A program made the position numbers and the translations under genes. Below are positions 1-10,234 of a DNA stretch of 64,000 nucleotides, in pieces. The notes under the pieces are model-generated. The model had not been told where the DNA came from, ran no database searches, and worked only from the letters and a program-made list of their open reading frames with translations. The first letter of the stretch is position 1. Each line of letters starts with the position of its first letter. Source of the DNA: Adiantum capillus-veneris (Eukaryota > Streptophyta > Polypodiopsida > Polypodiales > Pteridaceae); NCBI GenBank assembly GCA_014529385.2, contig CM043944.1:94072476-94136475 (forward strand). Direction: 5' to 3'.

Positions 1-514
1 TCCCTCTTGCCTTGCATGCTAGAACTTGCCCCCTCCTTCTTAGGACTCATCTTGGCAAGGGGATACATCACACACACTTGATTAAGTTCACACAAAGCAA
101 GCATGTGCTACCTTGGACATGTGGCCTAGGCAAGCTTAATAAACAAAGACTAGAGTCAACTTATTAAATGTGGAAGGGTTGATCTAATCTTAGTCTTTAG
201 CTTTTTTCTTTAATTTGATAAAAACCATAAACTTACCTTTTAATTGATTATCTTGGGTGGAAAACCTTTGCACAAACTTTGGAGGCTTATGAAGATGACC
301 TGGGGCTACATCCCACTTGCTAAAAGGACTTACTAAATTATGATAAACTTTGGTAAAAATAAAACTCACCCTTTGTGCTTTAAAACTTTTGTTCCTAGCT
401 AGTATCTATCTCAAGCTAAGATATATGAAAGGCTTTATGGCCATGCTAATGAGATTCTAAGTGGGCCTTGCACTACCCTAATTTTGAATGTTGCATTCTA
501 TGCCATGAAGGTTA

Positions 515-530
515 GGCTTTGATACTACTT
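515..530 (-). other. Possible degenerate LTR-element primer binding site
   Basis: Read on the minus strand this is TAGTATCAAAGCC, one base off the common plant tRNA-Met primer site TGGTATCAAAGC. On the plus strand it is followed at 530 by TGTTGGAGATT, a sequence typical of copia LTR termini in inverted view. This would place a minus-strand LTR to the right and leader sequence to the left. I could not find the other LTR or any coding region, so the call is weak. Confidence 0.25.
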
Positions 531-1856
531 GTTGGAGATTGCTAGTACACACACAGTTGAAGCATTCTTAATTGAGAGGATTGGTTAAAGGAAAGACATA
601 TATATTGACAACTAAAACAAGAGATGACATAAATTGTGATTTTCAAAGCTCGAAGCGGGTTAGGTACATAGAGCAAAGCATTCCCAAGTTAGTCCCCTTT
701 GATCAAGGATCAACCAACTCAAGTAAGAGTATGGTAACTATCCAAGATTTGTGACCAAAAGAAAAGACATTAACCCTAAGACTTACATGCAAACATTCTA
801 TTTGGCTCAAGGACTCCATCATCAATTTAGGCTAACAATCAATTTGTGTCTTCAAGGTACTAACATGAGGATAAAAGTTGAAAGTTATGTTTTCATAACA
901 CAAAGCTTTGCATTTCGATTGACAAAGACTCCTTTTCCCTTCTTTTGTTAGATATTGTACATAGACACGCACATAGATCTTGTAGTGTTGCTATGAAATG
1001 CAATGTCTCAATGAACAAGCACGCTTTAATTGAATTTTGTTTAAGAAGCATGAACAATACAGTTTAACCTGTCTTAAGTGCTTCTCAAAGTTGGCCCATA
1101 GTCAAATTGCAAAAGTAACTGAAGGAATGCTCTCGAGTCTCACTGCATGTACATTGTAATATTTTTTTCACAAATGCCACGTTTTGTTTTAGATCAATGT
1201 GTGTGTGTGTGAGAGTGAGAGAGAGGGAACTCTTTGCAAATTTAATTTGTGCAGAAGAAACTTATCTAGTTTCCATAACAACGCGGGGAGGTCGTGGCTT
1301 TTCGAAGCGCAGCCGGCACGAGACCACGCAAAATATCTCCATTGCCACAGACACCTGCTGAATCATCATCTGCGTTCTTCTTCTGCAGGTCCATTTGCTC
1401 TCACATCAATTTTATGTTCTCTAAGAAATGATTCATTCTGTCTGTCGTCATCGAGATTGCGTTGACCTAGAAGACACCATTGCGGAATGCCAGAATGGCG
1501 CCTTGGAGCGTATTTTTCTGTAGTAAAATAGGGTTTGGTGAAAGCCACTTTTTATGTTTCACTCGATGGGACAACGCAATTCCTAGCGTAAATGCAAGCA
1601 ACATGCATATCTGTGCAAGCATGGTTATAGTATGCTTGAGCGTGCAACATCAGGTTAGATAGAGGATTTCTGTATTGCTCTTGGGCTACTGTCATATAGA
1701 GATATACAATGGGTTTTTCCCATTTGATCTGAATCTTAATGCTCTAGAGCATAAGCCTTGGAATATGTTTATCATGCTCTAGGAAATGGGCACTTGCAAT
1801 TAAAGCCTTTTTGATGTGGATTTTACTGATGTTGAGTGTTGTCAACTACCAAAGAC

Positions 1857-2096
1857 ATCTATAGACTTTTCAGCTTCACAAATGTGAAAGGATTGCAAGG
1901 CGCCGAAAACTTGTACCAAGTTTTTCACCTTTGTGTGGATGTACTTGAAGGAGGGAAATTGAAAATTTACGGACACTCATAGGAAGAGACATTCCGTCAT
2001 GCAAGGAAATTGAGGCCAAATCTGTTTGTTAGAATTCTTCACCTGTCAAAACCTGGTGGCTACGTGAAGTCGATTGACATGCTCTATAATGTGACT
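1857..2096 (+). other. Possible decayed coding fragment of unknown family
   Basis: The frame starting at 1857 reads for about 80 codons with one internal TAG at 1980-1982. It has a protein-like composition, including stretches such as GAENLYQVFHL and LHLSKPGGYVKSIDMLYNV. I do not recognise the family. It has no obvious start codon and ends at a TAG near 2100. It could be an exon of a dead gene or transposon, or chance. A translated database search would decide. Confidence 0.2.
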
Positions 2097-2524
2097 ATGT
2101 AGGTGATGCAATGTCGCACTCATACTGTTAAATGTTTGTACAATGATGTTCAATGTAGGCAACCTTTATTCGTGCGAGTCATACATTTGAGCTTGTCATT
2201 TAAACACTGCCTCTTAATCTCAATCCTATGTCGTGCATTCCTTTCCAATTTGCTATCAAACAAACATATTGCTTAATAAATGTAGGTTATGTGAATCCAA
2301 AGACCATGTGTAATTGCTAGCTAAATGCTCTTGTTTATGCCGACACACACCATACTTGTCTCATAATTGTAAGCTATAATGTGCTTTGCTTATAGGTTAT
2401 TTGCCATATTCTGCCATTTTCTTGTAATACAATGTGACAGACGTCACATATGATTGCTTTAAATAACTGCCCAAGCACGTTGTCACACTGTCAGCACCTT
2501 CAAAAATCTTAGAGAGGAATCGGT

Positions 2525-2889
2525 TGACGCTAAATTTTTTTTGACCAATTTGTGACAAAGGACCGGAGTGCCTCCCTTCTTGAGCAACACTCATCGCACC
2601 AGATTCTACCCGTTGATTCAACGTGCACTTCTGAAATAGTCGGAACTAGACCAAAAATCTCAAGGTAAAGCTCTAGTATTTGAGGAGTATCTGCCAGGTT
2701 CTCCTCCTCCATCCACTTTGCATCAAGATTGGATAATTCTTGTAGTGGACCAATTATATGTGGACGAGCTTATCCTTCACTTTCCTTGCCTTGTGTGCTA
2801 GAATTTAATCCGGTATAAGAATCTCCTTAGTTTACTCCCCTGGCCCCTTGTCCTTTGGCACCTCACCCTTAAAAGGTCTAAATAGATTG
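2525..2889 (-). pseudogene. Chromovirus integrase tail and chromodomain fragment
   Basis: The minus strand encodes the end of a Ty3/gypsy polyprotein. Reading leftward from 2889 there is a piece like the integrase C-terminus (RPFKGEVPKDKG), then an interrupted ILAHKARKVK segment. After these comes the chromodomain end, with DAKWMEEENLADTP and LELYLEIFG. The same order is seen in R1 (17.2-17.6 kb) and G4b (49.4-49.6 kb). Chromodomains are thought to direct integration towards chromatin marks. The piece is cut at 2889/2890 by an LTR start, so it is probably the site into which that LTR element inserted. Stops are present and no upstream pol remains in the window. Confidence 0.7.
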
Positions 2890-3476
2890 TGTCACAAACT
2901 TATGATGTGGCATGACCCTTTACTTACAGATATTGGCCGAGAGGCCCAAAGGGGTTAGGTTTTTGAGCCTAACCTCTCCCAACTCATAGAGATTGATCGA
3001 GGGGCCTAAAACCCTAAATAAAGGAACTATTGAAAATTGTTCACGCAGCTAGCTGTACGAACGTTCCCAAAAACGCGGAACATGCTGACGCGGCAACTGT
3101 ACGAATTTCCTTGATTTACGGACAGCCCTTTGGTCGCTAGCTTTTGGAGTAGAAGCTTTTGGGGCAGGGCTTTTCACTTGTATGCTTTTGGCTAGGGGCT
3201 TTTAAATAAGTTGCCAAGGCCTCTTCACTAGCAGATTAGCTTGGGAGCACTGCAGAGAGAGGACGCTCAGACATTGTACCTTGTGAAGCATAATAATAAA
3301 GAAATACTGGGAAAGGGCGCCAATCTTTGGGGCCAATGCATCTAGAGGTGGAACTCCGCTGCTTCATGTCGACTCTCTCTCTTTCTCTCTCTCGTTCAAG
3401 TTCAGTTTAATTGTTTGCAAATTTCTCTTGTGTTGTTGCTATAGATCTTTCGCTTGGGGTGTCCAAGTCTATTACG
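2890..3476 (+). repeat. L1-family LTR (5' copy, diverged)
   Basis: It begins TGTCACAAAC like the L1 LTR at 58608-59203. Both carry the internal words about 'gcttttgg' near the middle, a phrase like 'ccaatctttggggccaat', and the ending 'ggggtgtccaagt'. It is directly followed by a tRNA-Met type primer site at 3478. It is thus the 5' LTR of a gypsy element whose internal region is mostly missing. The copy is much diverged from the one at 58.6 kb. Confidence 0.6.
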
Positions 3477-3477
3477 T

Positions 3478-3490
3478 TGGTATCAAAGCT
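3478..3490 (+). other. Primer binding site (tRNA-Met type)
   Basis: TGGTATCAAAGCT just after the L1-family LTR differs by one base from the complement of the plant initiator tRNA-Met 3' end. It marks the start of the internal region of a decayed LTR element. Confidence 0.6.
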
Positions 3491-3613
3491 CAGAGGATTC
3501 TTCTTCTACGAAGTATCCGATCCCTTTTTCCACATCACACATTGCTTCTTGCAATGAATCCAGTGCAGAGGAAACCATTCCACCGACTACCCGACTTCGC
3601 GACCTTAGGTCTT

Positions 3614-4047
3614 CAGCGTTTTTTAGCCTTCTGCGCTTTCAACCATCAATTTCAGCCCTTATCGCTAGCAAGTTGCAGATTCTAGCCCTCAGAACCCTTG
3701 GCGTTTTCAGCATCCAGTCCTTAGCCTCGCAGAACAACCCATCATCTACATCAAGTCCTCGTCAACATCTTAGCATCTAAAACATTGTAACAACATTTGT
3801 GCAATCTAAAGCAAATACCTCTCTAGCGGTAGAGAGGGGGGTTTGGGACCCCATGTGTAGTCTTCTCGCTCTCTCTCTCGCTCACAGAACCTTCACTCAC
3901 AATATCATTCTCTTTCTCTCTAGTCTATCGCACAATTCTCATGAAGTAAAAGGAACTCTCTCATTCAATAAAAATGAACCTTGAGTATGCACTAAGCACT
4001 CATCCTGAGCACACACCATCAATCACTTGCGCTCCACATAACATTTC
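3614..4047 (+). repeat. L0-family LTR fragment
   Basis: This region matches the L0 LTR that is split between 10146-10501 and 28375-28753. Shared words include 'cagcccttatcgc', 'agcaagttgcagatt', 'acattgtaacaacatttgtgc', 'acctctctagcg' and the end 'gagcacacaccat...cacataaca'. It lacks the upstream TATA region of the other copy and is not followed by a primer site. It is therefore a truncated copy lodged in the leader of the preceding L1-family element. The CT tract here is short compared with the other copy. Confidence 0.65.
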
Positions 4048-4146
4048 ACCTCTTATTAATAGTTCATCAATTTATTAATAAGCGACATTTTAGCTTTATT
4101 TTCCATCATTGTGGACGCTTAGTAATACAGTGCTCGACCCAACTTC

Positions 4147-4523
4147 TGTTAGATTCTTCATCTCCAGATGCTTCGCACCTTGCCTACAGGCTTCACACAC
4201 ATCACGTGCACTGGCCCTTGGTTGTGAGCTGGCCACCCGTACACCTGCTGGACAGGGATCTTCAGACACATGTAGGGTTTTGCTCAACACTTTGCACGGC
4301 CGGACCTATTCTGGTCCTTTTTCATTTTTTCCTCATTTATGGGTTTTTGTGCATGGTCGTTGGGGCTTCTGGTCTGCCCTACCTACTCTCTATTCTCCTA
4401 TATATAGGGGGGGGGGATGCACTCTCCCATTCATATCTTGCCATCTTGTACACAACGGTTTTTGCCATCTGGAGTTATTGGGGCTTGCCAGCCTTTTCCA
4501 TTTGTCTCTTGTGTGTCCATCGC

Positions 4524-4584
<61 letters not shown>

Positions 4585-4606
4585 CCTTCCGCTGCTCACT
4601 CTGACA
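4147..4606 (+). repeat. Copia 5' LTR
   Basis: 460 bp, from TGTTAGATTC to CTCTGACA. It matches the LTRs at 6876-7328, 8274-8750 and 9696-10140, apart from scattered substitutions and the length of a CT tract. It contains a TATATATA box at 4399-4406 followed by a G run, the likely promoter, and a long (CT)n at about 4528-4582 in the R/U5 part. Confidence 0.9.
4399..4406 (+). promoter_or_regulatory. TATA box of copia LTR
   Basis: TATATATA in the middle of the LTR, conserved in the other three LTR copies (for example 7128-7135). The position fits an LTR promoter that starts transcription just upstream of the CT tract. Confidence 0.6.
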
Positions 4607-4620
4607 TGGTATTAGAGCTC
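4607..4620 (+). other. Copia primer binding site
   Basis: TGGTATTAGAGCTC directly abuts the LTR end. It has one mismatch to the usual initiator tRNA-Met complement TGGTATCAGAGC, again a C-to-T change. Confidence 0.8.
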
Positions 4621-5486
4621 TAGGCTTGGATCAGGCATCTCCTTCACCTGGGAGGACACTGCGGAGATTTTCATCGTGAAGATTTGCTCAGATCTACTAG
4701 CGTTTTTTTTGGATCAGCGTTTTTTGCTTCAGCCCTAGCGTTTTGTGGATCTGCATCATCTTCTGCAGCCTCTGCTCTTGCCCTCCCTCCCTCTGCCTCA
4801 TTGCCACCACCTGCCCTCTCCTCTGCCTTGCGTTTTTCCCATCCTTGGCCTAGCGTTTTTTTTGCAGGAGGGACTCCCTTGCATCAGCATTTTTCAGCGA
4901 GCTTGTGGATCTAGGGTTTTTTTGCAGGACGACAACCCACTGATCTGCGTTTTTCAGCACTAATCCCTAGCGTTTTTTGGGCAGGACAGCAACAAGTATT
5001 CCTAGCGTTTTTTTTGTGGCAGCCAGGACACCATTCGACCATCTTTTTTTTTTACCCTCTCCATCAGCCTTCTCTACTTGCTGATCTTGGATAGCCGGAG
5101 CCCCGCTCCTTGCCCCTTGATCTTCCTGCTTGGAAGCTGAACAGTTGTGACTATTGCCAGCGATTTTCGATCACTTAACCTGCAGATTTTCAGCCTCTTT
5201 GGTGCATTTACAGCCCTCACCTACCAACCTCGGCATCCGGTGTTCATCACCTGGCGTTTTTGCTCAAACCCCTGCGTTCTTGCGGTGATTCAAGCTCCCT
5301 TTTGCTGCGATTTCAGGTTTGGACAGCACCTCGACTTTGCTTCATCGGCACCCCTTCGGGTTTCCCTTGCCTCTCCCGTCACGTACCCCCTACTTCGCGG
5401 TCTTCTGGCGTTCTATCTGATCCTATCCTTACCTTTACTTCTGATTTTACACACGAGACTTCTCTGCTGATTTTTTGTTTGTATCT
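4621..5486 (+). other. Copia leader with repeated AGCGTTTTT motif
   Basis: This 0.87-kb leader before gag has no gene. It carries a recurring motif, AGCG or TGCG followed by a run of T, at about 4698, 4715, 4736, 4828, 4851, 4945, 4969 and 5003, with weaker copies further on. The same AGCGTTTT word recurs in the unrelated L0 LTR near 10235-10330. The function is unknown. A packaging or dimerisation signal is one guess. Confidence 0.6.
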
Positions 5487-6409
5487 ATGGCAACACTCCC
5501 AGCCATGCCCATCTTTCCTCCCGGCGAAAAGCTTAACGGTTCCAACTTTGTTGTCTAAAAGGTGAAGATCATGGTGATGCTTATGCAGTTTGACCTTTGG
5601 GACCGGCTTACCAATCTTGCCAATGCCACGTGTCTCGGCCTTGCTCCTCCATCTGGTGCTCCTGCATCGACATCATCAGCTACCACTTCTTCTGTAGTTA
5701 CAAGTAATGGCTCCTCATCTACTTCTTCTCATGGTACTGCTTCTGGCGGATCAGGTATTGTGGTTACACAGGCTATGGTGGATTAGTGGATTCTGAACCA
5801 TCGCAGAGTTGACTCTTTCTTACTCATCAACTGTGCGGATAGCGTGTTGACATCTTTACGCTCTCACACCACTGCACATGAGGTATGGGGTTTCCTTTGC
5901 GACATGTACGAGGTGAAGACACCCAGAAGGATTCTCGCTCTGGAAAAGACTTTGATGGACTTAAAGGTCTCGTCATTTTCGACTATCCAGGACTTCATAT
6001 CCCGCATGCTTCTGCTCCGTGATGAGCTAGCAGCTTGTGGACACTAGATCTCTTCCAAGGGCATGGCAACTCGGTTGTTGCTCAAGCTTCCCGCGCGCCC
6101 TACTCCTATCACTTACTACCTCCACGCGCCCTACTATCACTTGGGAGGAGCTCTTACCCACTGTGTAGCAGATTGCTTCGCGCATCTAGGACAGAGCCAC
6201 CTCAGATGCCTCTACGGGTTCTACTGCATTGGTTTCTACATTCAGTAGGGGTGGTAGTGCTCCCGGATAGTCTAGACTTGGTTGTACACCTTCTCGCCCT
6301 GACATTATGTGCCTATTGTGGAAAGAAAGGTCATTTTGCAGCCAAATGTTATAAACGACGGCGGGACCGCAAGAAGGATTCAGATCCTGAGGATGGGATG
6401 GCTTCTTGA
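5487..6409 (+). pseudogene. Copia gag (capsid/nucleocapsid), broken
   Basis: Starts at the first in-frame ATG after the leader (5487). The N-terminus has the copia gag pattern (KLNGSNFVV). Its middle part is the UBN2/retrotran_gag region (TAHEVWGFLCDMYEVKTP, LEKTLMDLKVSSF, FISRMLLLRDEL). In another frame near 6318-6360 lies the nucleocapsid knuckle CAYCGKKGHFAAKC, a standard CX2CX4HX4C. Gag would form the virus-like particle that packages element RNA. Stops at about 5556 (TAA), 5784 (TAG) and 6045 (TAG) and at least one frameshift before the knuckle break it. The insert between the motifs is Ser/Thr rich. It is clearly gag and clearly non-functional as read. Confidence 0.85.
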
Positions 6410-6875
6410 CAGACGTCTGCCACCGCCATCTCTAGCCCTTCACAGGCTGATGGCTTCACCCTCTAGTTTCATCCACCTCCTTCTTCCCTCTTATGATCGA
6501 GATCACTTTTTGACTTGGAGTTTGCCGGTTTACCACCTTGGCCTTGTATCCTTTTGTGTCAGAGTGCTGTGCTTCAGGGGGGGTTCTCTCTCTTCCGTCT
6601 CTCTCTCTCTTCTGTTGACCTCCATCGATGAGCTCCCTGCTCGTCTTCCATCTTTCCCTCATATATCCTCTTCAGCGACTTGTTTTGTTGTTAGCCTCTC
6701 CATTAGCTTCCTTCTGCGACTTGATCAGCCTGACCTAGCTTCGGTCATCATCACATTGGTACTGGACGGTTCGTGGCTTTTTTGTTTGGTTGGCGCTTCT
6801 TCTTTTCACACTCCAGATTTGCTAGGTGTGTTGCATCTCTTTCGCAGCGACTCCGCATTTGTCGTTGAGGGGGGG
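6410..6875 (+). other. Copia 3' non-coding segment and polypurine tract
   Basis: Between the gag stop and the 3' LTR there is about 460 bp with no pol motif. Frames open here are low-complexity Ser/Leu. It ends in a run of G after TTGA (about 6866-6875), directly before the LTR start, the expected primer for plus-strand DNA synthesis. The same segment is repeated at 7808-8273 and 9230-9695. Confidence 0.7.
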
Positions 6876-7256
6876 TGTTAGATTCTTCATCTCCAGATGC
6901 TTCGCACTCTGCCTACAGGTTTCACAGACGTCACGTGCTTTGGCCCTTGGTTATGGGTTGGCCACCCGTACACCTGTTGGACAAGGATCTTCAGGCACAT
7001 TTAGGGTTTTGCTCAGCGCTTTACTCGACCGGACCTATTCTGGTCCTTTTCCATTTTCCCTCATTTATGGGTTTTTTGTGCATGGTCGGTGGGGCTTCTG
7101 TTCTGCCCTACCCACTCCCTATTCTCCTATATATAGGAGGGGGGGGCTGCACTCTCCCATTCATATCTTGCCATCTTGTACACAACAGTTTTTGTCATCT
7201 GGAGTTATTGGGGCTTGCCAGCCTTTTCCATGTGTGTCTTGTGTGTCCATCACCAT

Positions 7257-7306
<50 letters not shown>

Positions 7307-7328
7307 CCTTCCGCTGCTCACTCTGACA
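6876..7328 (+). repeat. Copia 3' LTR
   Basis: 453 bp, TGTTAGATTC to CTCTGACA, matching the 5' LTR with scattered substitutions. It is followed by ACTTC (7329-7333), the right-hand target-site duplication. The CT tract at about 7257-7303 is shorter than in the third LTR. Confidence 0.9.
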
Positions 7329-7422
7329 ACTTCACCTTCCTATATAAGTGACCTACGAGGTCGTCTCTCAACCAAGACAGTACCCTTAAGCACCAGCAAA
7401 AGGACTCACAGTACCATCAGCC

Positions 7423-8654
7423 AGCTAGCAGCTTGTGGACACTAGATCTCTTCCGAGGGCATGGCAACTCGGTTGTTGCTCAAGCTTCCCGCGCGCCCTA
7501 CTCCTATCACTTACTACCTCCACGCGCCCTACTATCACTTGGGAGGAGCTCTTACCCATTGTGTAGCAGATTGCTTCGCGCATCTAGGACAGAGCCACCT
7601 CAGACGCCTCTACGGGTTCTACTGCATTGGTTTCTACATTCAGTAGGGGTGGTAGTGCTCCCGGATAGTCTAGACCTGGTTGTACACCTTCTCGCCCTGA
7701 CATTATGTGCCTATTGTGGAAACAAAGGTCATTTTGCAGCCAAATGTTATAAACGACGGCGGGACCGCAAGAAGGATTCAGATCCTGAGGATGGGATGGC
7801 TTCTTGACAGACGTCTGCCACCGCCATCTCTAGCCCTTCACAGGCTGATGGCTTCACCCTCTAGTTTCATCCACCTCCTTCTTCCCTCTTATGATCGAGA
7901 TCACTTTTTGACTTGGAGTTTGCCGGTTTACCACCTTGGCCTTGTATCCTTTTGTGTCAGAGTGCTGTGCTTCAGGGGGGTTCTCTCTCTTCCGTCTCTC
8001 TCTCTCTTCTGTTGACCTCCATCGATGAGCTCCCTGCTCGTCTTCCATCTTTCCCTCATATATCCTCTTCAGCGACTTGTTTTGTTGTTAGCCTCTCCAT
8101 TAGCTTCCTTCTGCGACTTGATCAGCCTGACCTAGCTTCGGTCATCATCACATTGGTACTGGACGGTTCGTGGCTTTTTTGTTTGGTTGGCGCTTCTTCT
8201 TTTCACACTCCAGATTTGCTAGGTGTGTTGCATCTTCTTTCGCAGCGACTCCGCATTTGTCGTTGAGGGGGGGTGTTAGATTCTTCATCTCCAGATGCTT
8301 CGCACTCTGCCTACAGGTTTCACAGACGTCACGTGCTTTGGCCCTTGGTTATGGGTTGGCCACCCGTACACTTGTTGGACAAGGATCTTCAGGCACATTT
8401 AGGGTTTTGCTCAGCGCTTTACTCGACCGGACCTATTCTGGTCCTTTTCCATTTTCCCTCATTTATGGGTTTTTTGTGCATGGTCGGTGGGGCTTCTGTT
8501 CTGCCCTACCCACTCCCTATTCTCCTATATATAGGAGGGGGGGGCTGCACTCTCCCACTCATATCTTGCCATCTTGTACACAACAGTTTTTGTCATCTGG
8601 AGTTATTGGGGCTTGCCAGCCTTTTCCATCTGTGTCTTGTGTGTCCATCACCAT

Positions 8655-8728
<74 letters not shown>

Positions 8729-8844
8729 CCTTCCGCTGCTCACTCTGACAACTTCACCTACCTATATAAGTGACCTACGAGGTCGTCTCTCAACCAAGAC
8801 AGTACCCTTAAGCACCAGCAAAAGGACTCACAGTACCATCAGCC
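7423..8844 (+). repeat. Tandem unit B (copia 3' end, LTR, flank)
   Basis: 1422 bp, almost identical to unit A. It contains gag tail and knuckle (knuckle reads CAYCGNKGHFAAKC, Lys to Asn), 3' non-coding part, an LTR at 8274-8750 with the longest CT tract, and the 94-bp flank 8751-8844. It joins unit C at the same AGC junction seen between A and B. No primer site follows this LTR. Confidence 0.85.
8657..8726 (+). repeat. (CT)n microsatellite in copia LTR
   Basis: Long pure CT run in the third LTR. Homologous shorter runs lie at about 4528-4582, 7257-7303 and 10077-10116. Length differences between these runs account for nearly all the size difference among the tandem units. Confidence 0.9.
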
Positions 8845-10073
8845 AGCTAGCAGCTTGTGGACACTAGATCTCTTCCGAGGGCATGGCAACTCGGTTGTTG
8901 CTCAAGCTTCCCGCGCGCCCTACTCCTATCACTTACTACCTCCACGCGCCCTACTATCACTTGGGAGGAGCTCTTACCCACTGTGTAGCAGATTGCTTCG
9001 CGCATCTAGGACAGAGCCACCTCAGACGCCTCTACGGGTTCTACTGCATTGGTTTCTACATTCAGTAGGGGTGGTAGTGCTCCCGGATAGTCTAGACCTG
9101 GTTGTACACCTTCTCGCCCTGACATTATGTGCCTATTGTGGAAAGAAAGGTCATTTTGCAGCCAAATGTTATAAACGACGGCGGGACCGCAAGAAGGATT
9201 CAGATCCTGAGGATGGGATGGCTTCTTGACAGACGTCTGCCACCGCCATCTCTAGCCCTTCACAGGCCGATGGCTTCACCCTCTAGTTTCATCCACCTCC
9301 TTCTTCCCTCTTATGATCGAGATCACTTTTTGACTTGGAGTTTGCCGGTTTACCACCTTGGCCTTGTATCCTTTTGTGTCAGAGTGCTGTGCTTCAGGGG
9401 GGGTTCTCTCTCTTCCGTCTCTCTCTCTCTTCTGTTGACCTCCATCGATGAGCTCCCTGCTCGTCTTCCATCTTTCCCTCATATATCCTCTTCAACGACT
9501 TGTTTTGTTGTTAGCCTCTCCATTAGCTTCCTTCTGCGACTTGATCAGCGTGACCTAGCTTCGGTCATCATCACATTGGTACTGGACGGTTCGTGGCTTT
9601 TTTGTTTGGCTGGCGCTTCTTCTTTTCACACTCCAGATTTGCTAGGTGTGTTGCATCTCTTTCGCAGCGACTCCGCATTTGTCGTTGAGGGGGGGTGTTA
9701 GATTCTTCATCTCCAGATGCTTCGCACTCTGCCTACAGGCTTCACAGACGTCACGTGCTTTGGCCCTTGGTTATGGGTTGGCCACCCGTACACCTGTTGG
9801 ACAAGGATCTTCAGGCACATTTAGGGTTTTGCTCAGCGCTTTACTCGACCGGACCTATTCTGGTCCTTTTCCATTTTCCCTCATTTATGGGTTTTTTGTG
9901 CATGGTCGGTGGGGCTTCTGTTCTGCCCTACCCACTCCCTATTCTCCTATATATAGGAGGGGGGGGCTGCACTCTCCCATTCATATCTTGCCATCTTGTA
10001 CACAACAGTTTTTGTCATCTGGAGTTATTGGGGCTTGCCAGCCTTTTCCATGTGTGTCTTGTGTGTCCATCAC

Positions 10074-10118
<45 letters not shown>

Positions 10119-10234
10119 CCTTCCGCTGCTCACTCTGACAACTTCACCTTCCTATATAAGTGACCTACGAGGTCGTCTCTCAACCAAGACAGTACCCTTA
10201 AGCACCAGCAAAAGGACTCACAGTACCATCAGCC
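8845..10234 (+). repeat. Tandem unit C (copia 3' end, LTR, flank)
   Basis: 1390 bp, almost identical to units A and B, with an LTR at 9696-10140 and a short CT tract. After its flank copy (10141-10234) the sequence continues into the rest of the L0 LTR. That shows which flank is original and that the extra copies arose by genomic duplication, not by new insertions. Confidence 0.85.

Larger units (their letters stand above)
1..2524. other. AT-rich intergenic stretch, no gene recognised
   Basis: No open frame here resembles a protein family I know, and the short frames look random. The stretch has a GT/GA-rich patch near 1199-1225 and scattered simple sequence. Two weak signals are listed separately: a primer-binding-site-like motif at 515-530 and a possible decayed coding piece at 1857-2096. 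Because the neighbouring sequence is retroelement debris, this is probably old transposon-derived or intergenic DNA, but that is inference. Confidence 0.5.
4147..7328 (+). mobile_element. Gag-only Ty1/copia LTR retrotransposon (non-autonomous)
   Basis: A complete short LTR element: LTR 4147-4606, tRNA-Met primer site 4607, leader, copia gag with CCHC knuckle, a purine tract, and LTR 6876-7328. ACTTC lies before the first LTR (4142-4146) and after the LTR at 7328, giving a 5-bp target duplication. No protease, integrase or reverse transcriptase lies between gag and the 3' LTR, so it must have used pol from a relative. This fits the non-autonomous class called TR-GAG (LTR elements with only GAG). 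The 3' part is also present in two more tandem copies (7423-10234). Confidence 0.85.
6025..7422 (+). repeat. Tandem unit A (copia 3' end, LTR, flank)
   Basis: First of three tandem units of about 1.4 kb. It runs from the gag 3' part (AGCTAGCAGC) through the knuckle, 3' non-coding part and LTR into 94 bp of the DNA beyond the element (7329-7422). Unit B follows without a gap. The flank contains a TATATAAG box that belongs to the L0 LTR. Confidence 0.85.

Noticed and set aside
3428-3780. Open frames of 85-108 codons in LTR and leader DNA
   Set aside because: They lie in LTR/leader sequence, overlap in different frames and are not conserved in the second L0 copy.
4109-4623. Long Leu/Ser or Arg/Glu open frames over the LTR (and at 6826-7351, 8170-8773, 9646-10329, 28398-28662)
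   Set aside because: They exist only because CT or GA microsatellites lack stops in any frame. They span LTR and non-coding boundaries and match no family.
7423-10140. Three separate copia elements in tandem
   Set aside because: Only the first has a 5' LTR, primer site and leader. The others lack them and carry the same 94-bp flank, so they are genomic tandem duplicates.
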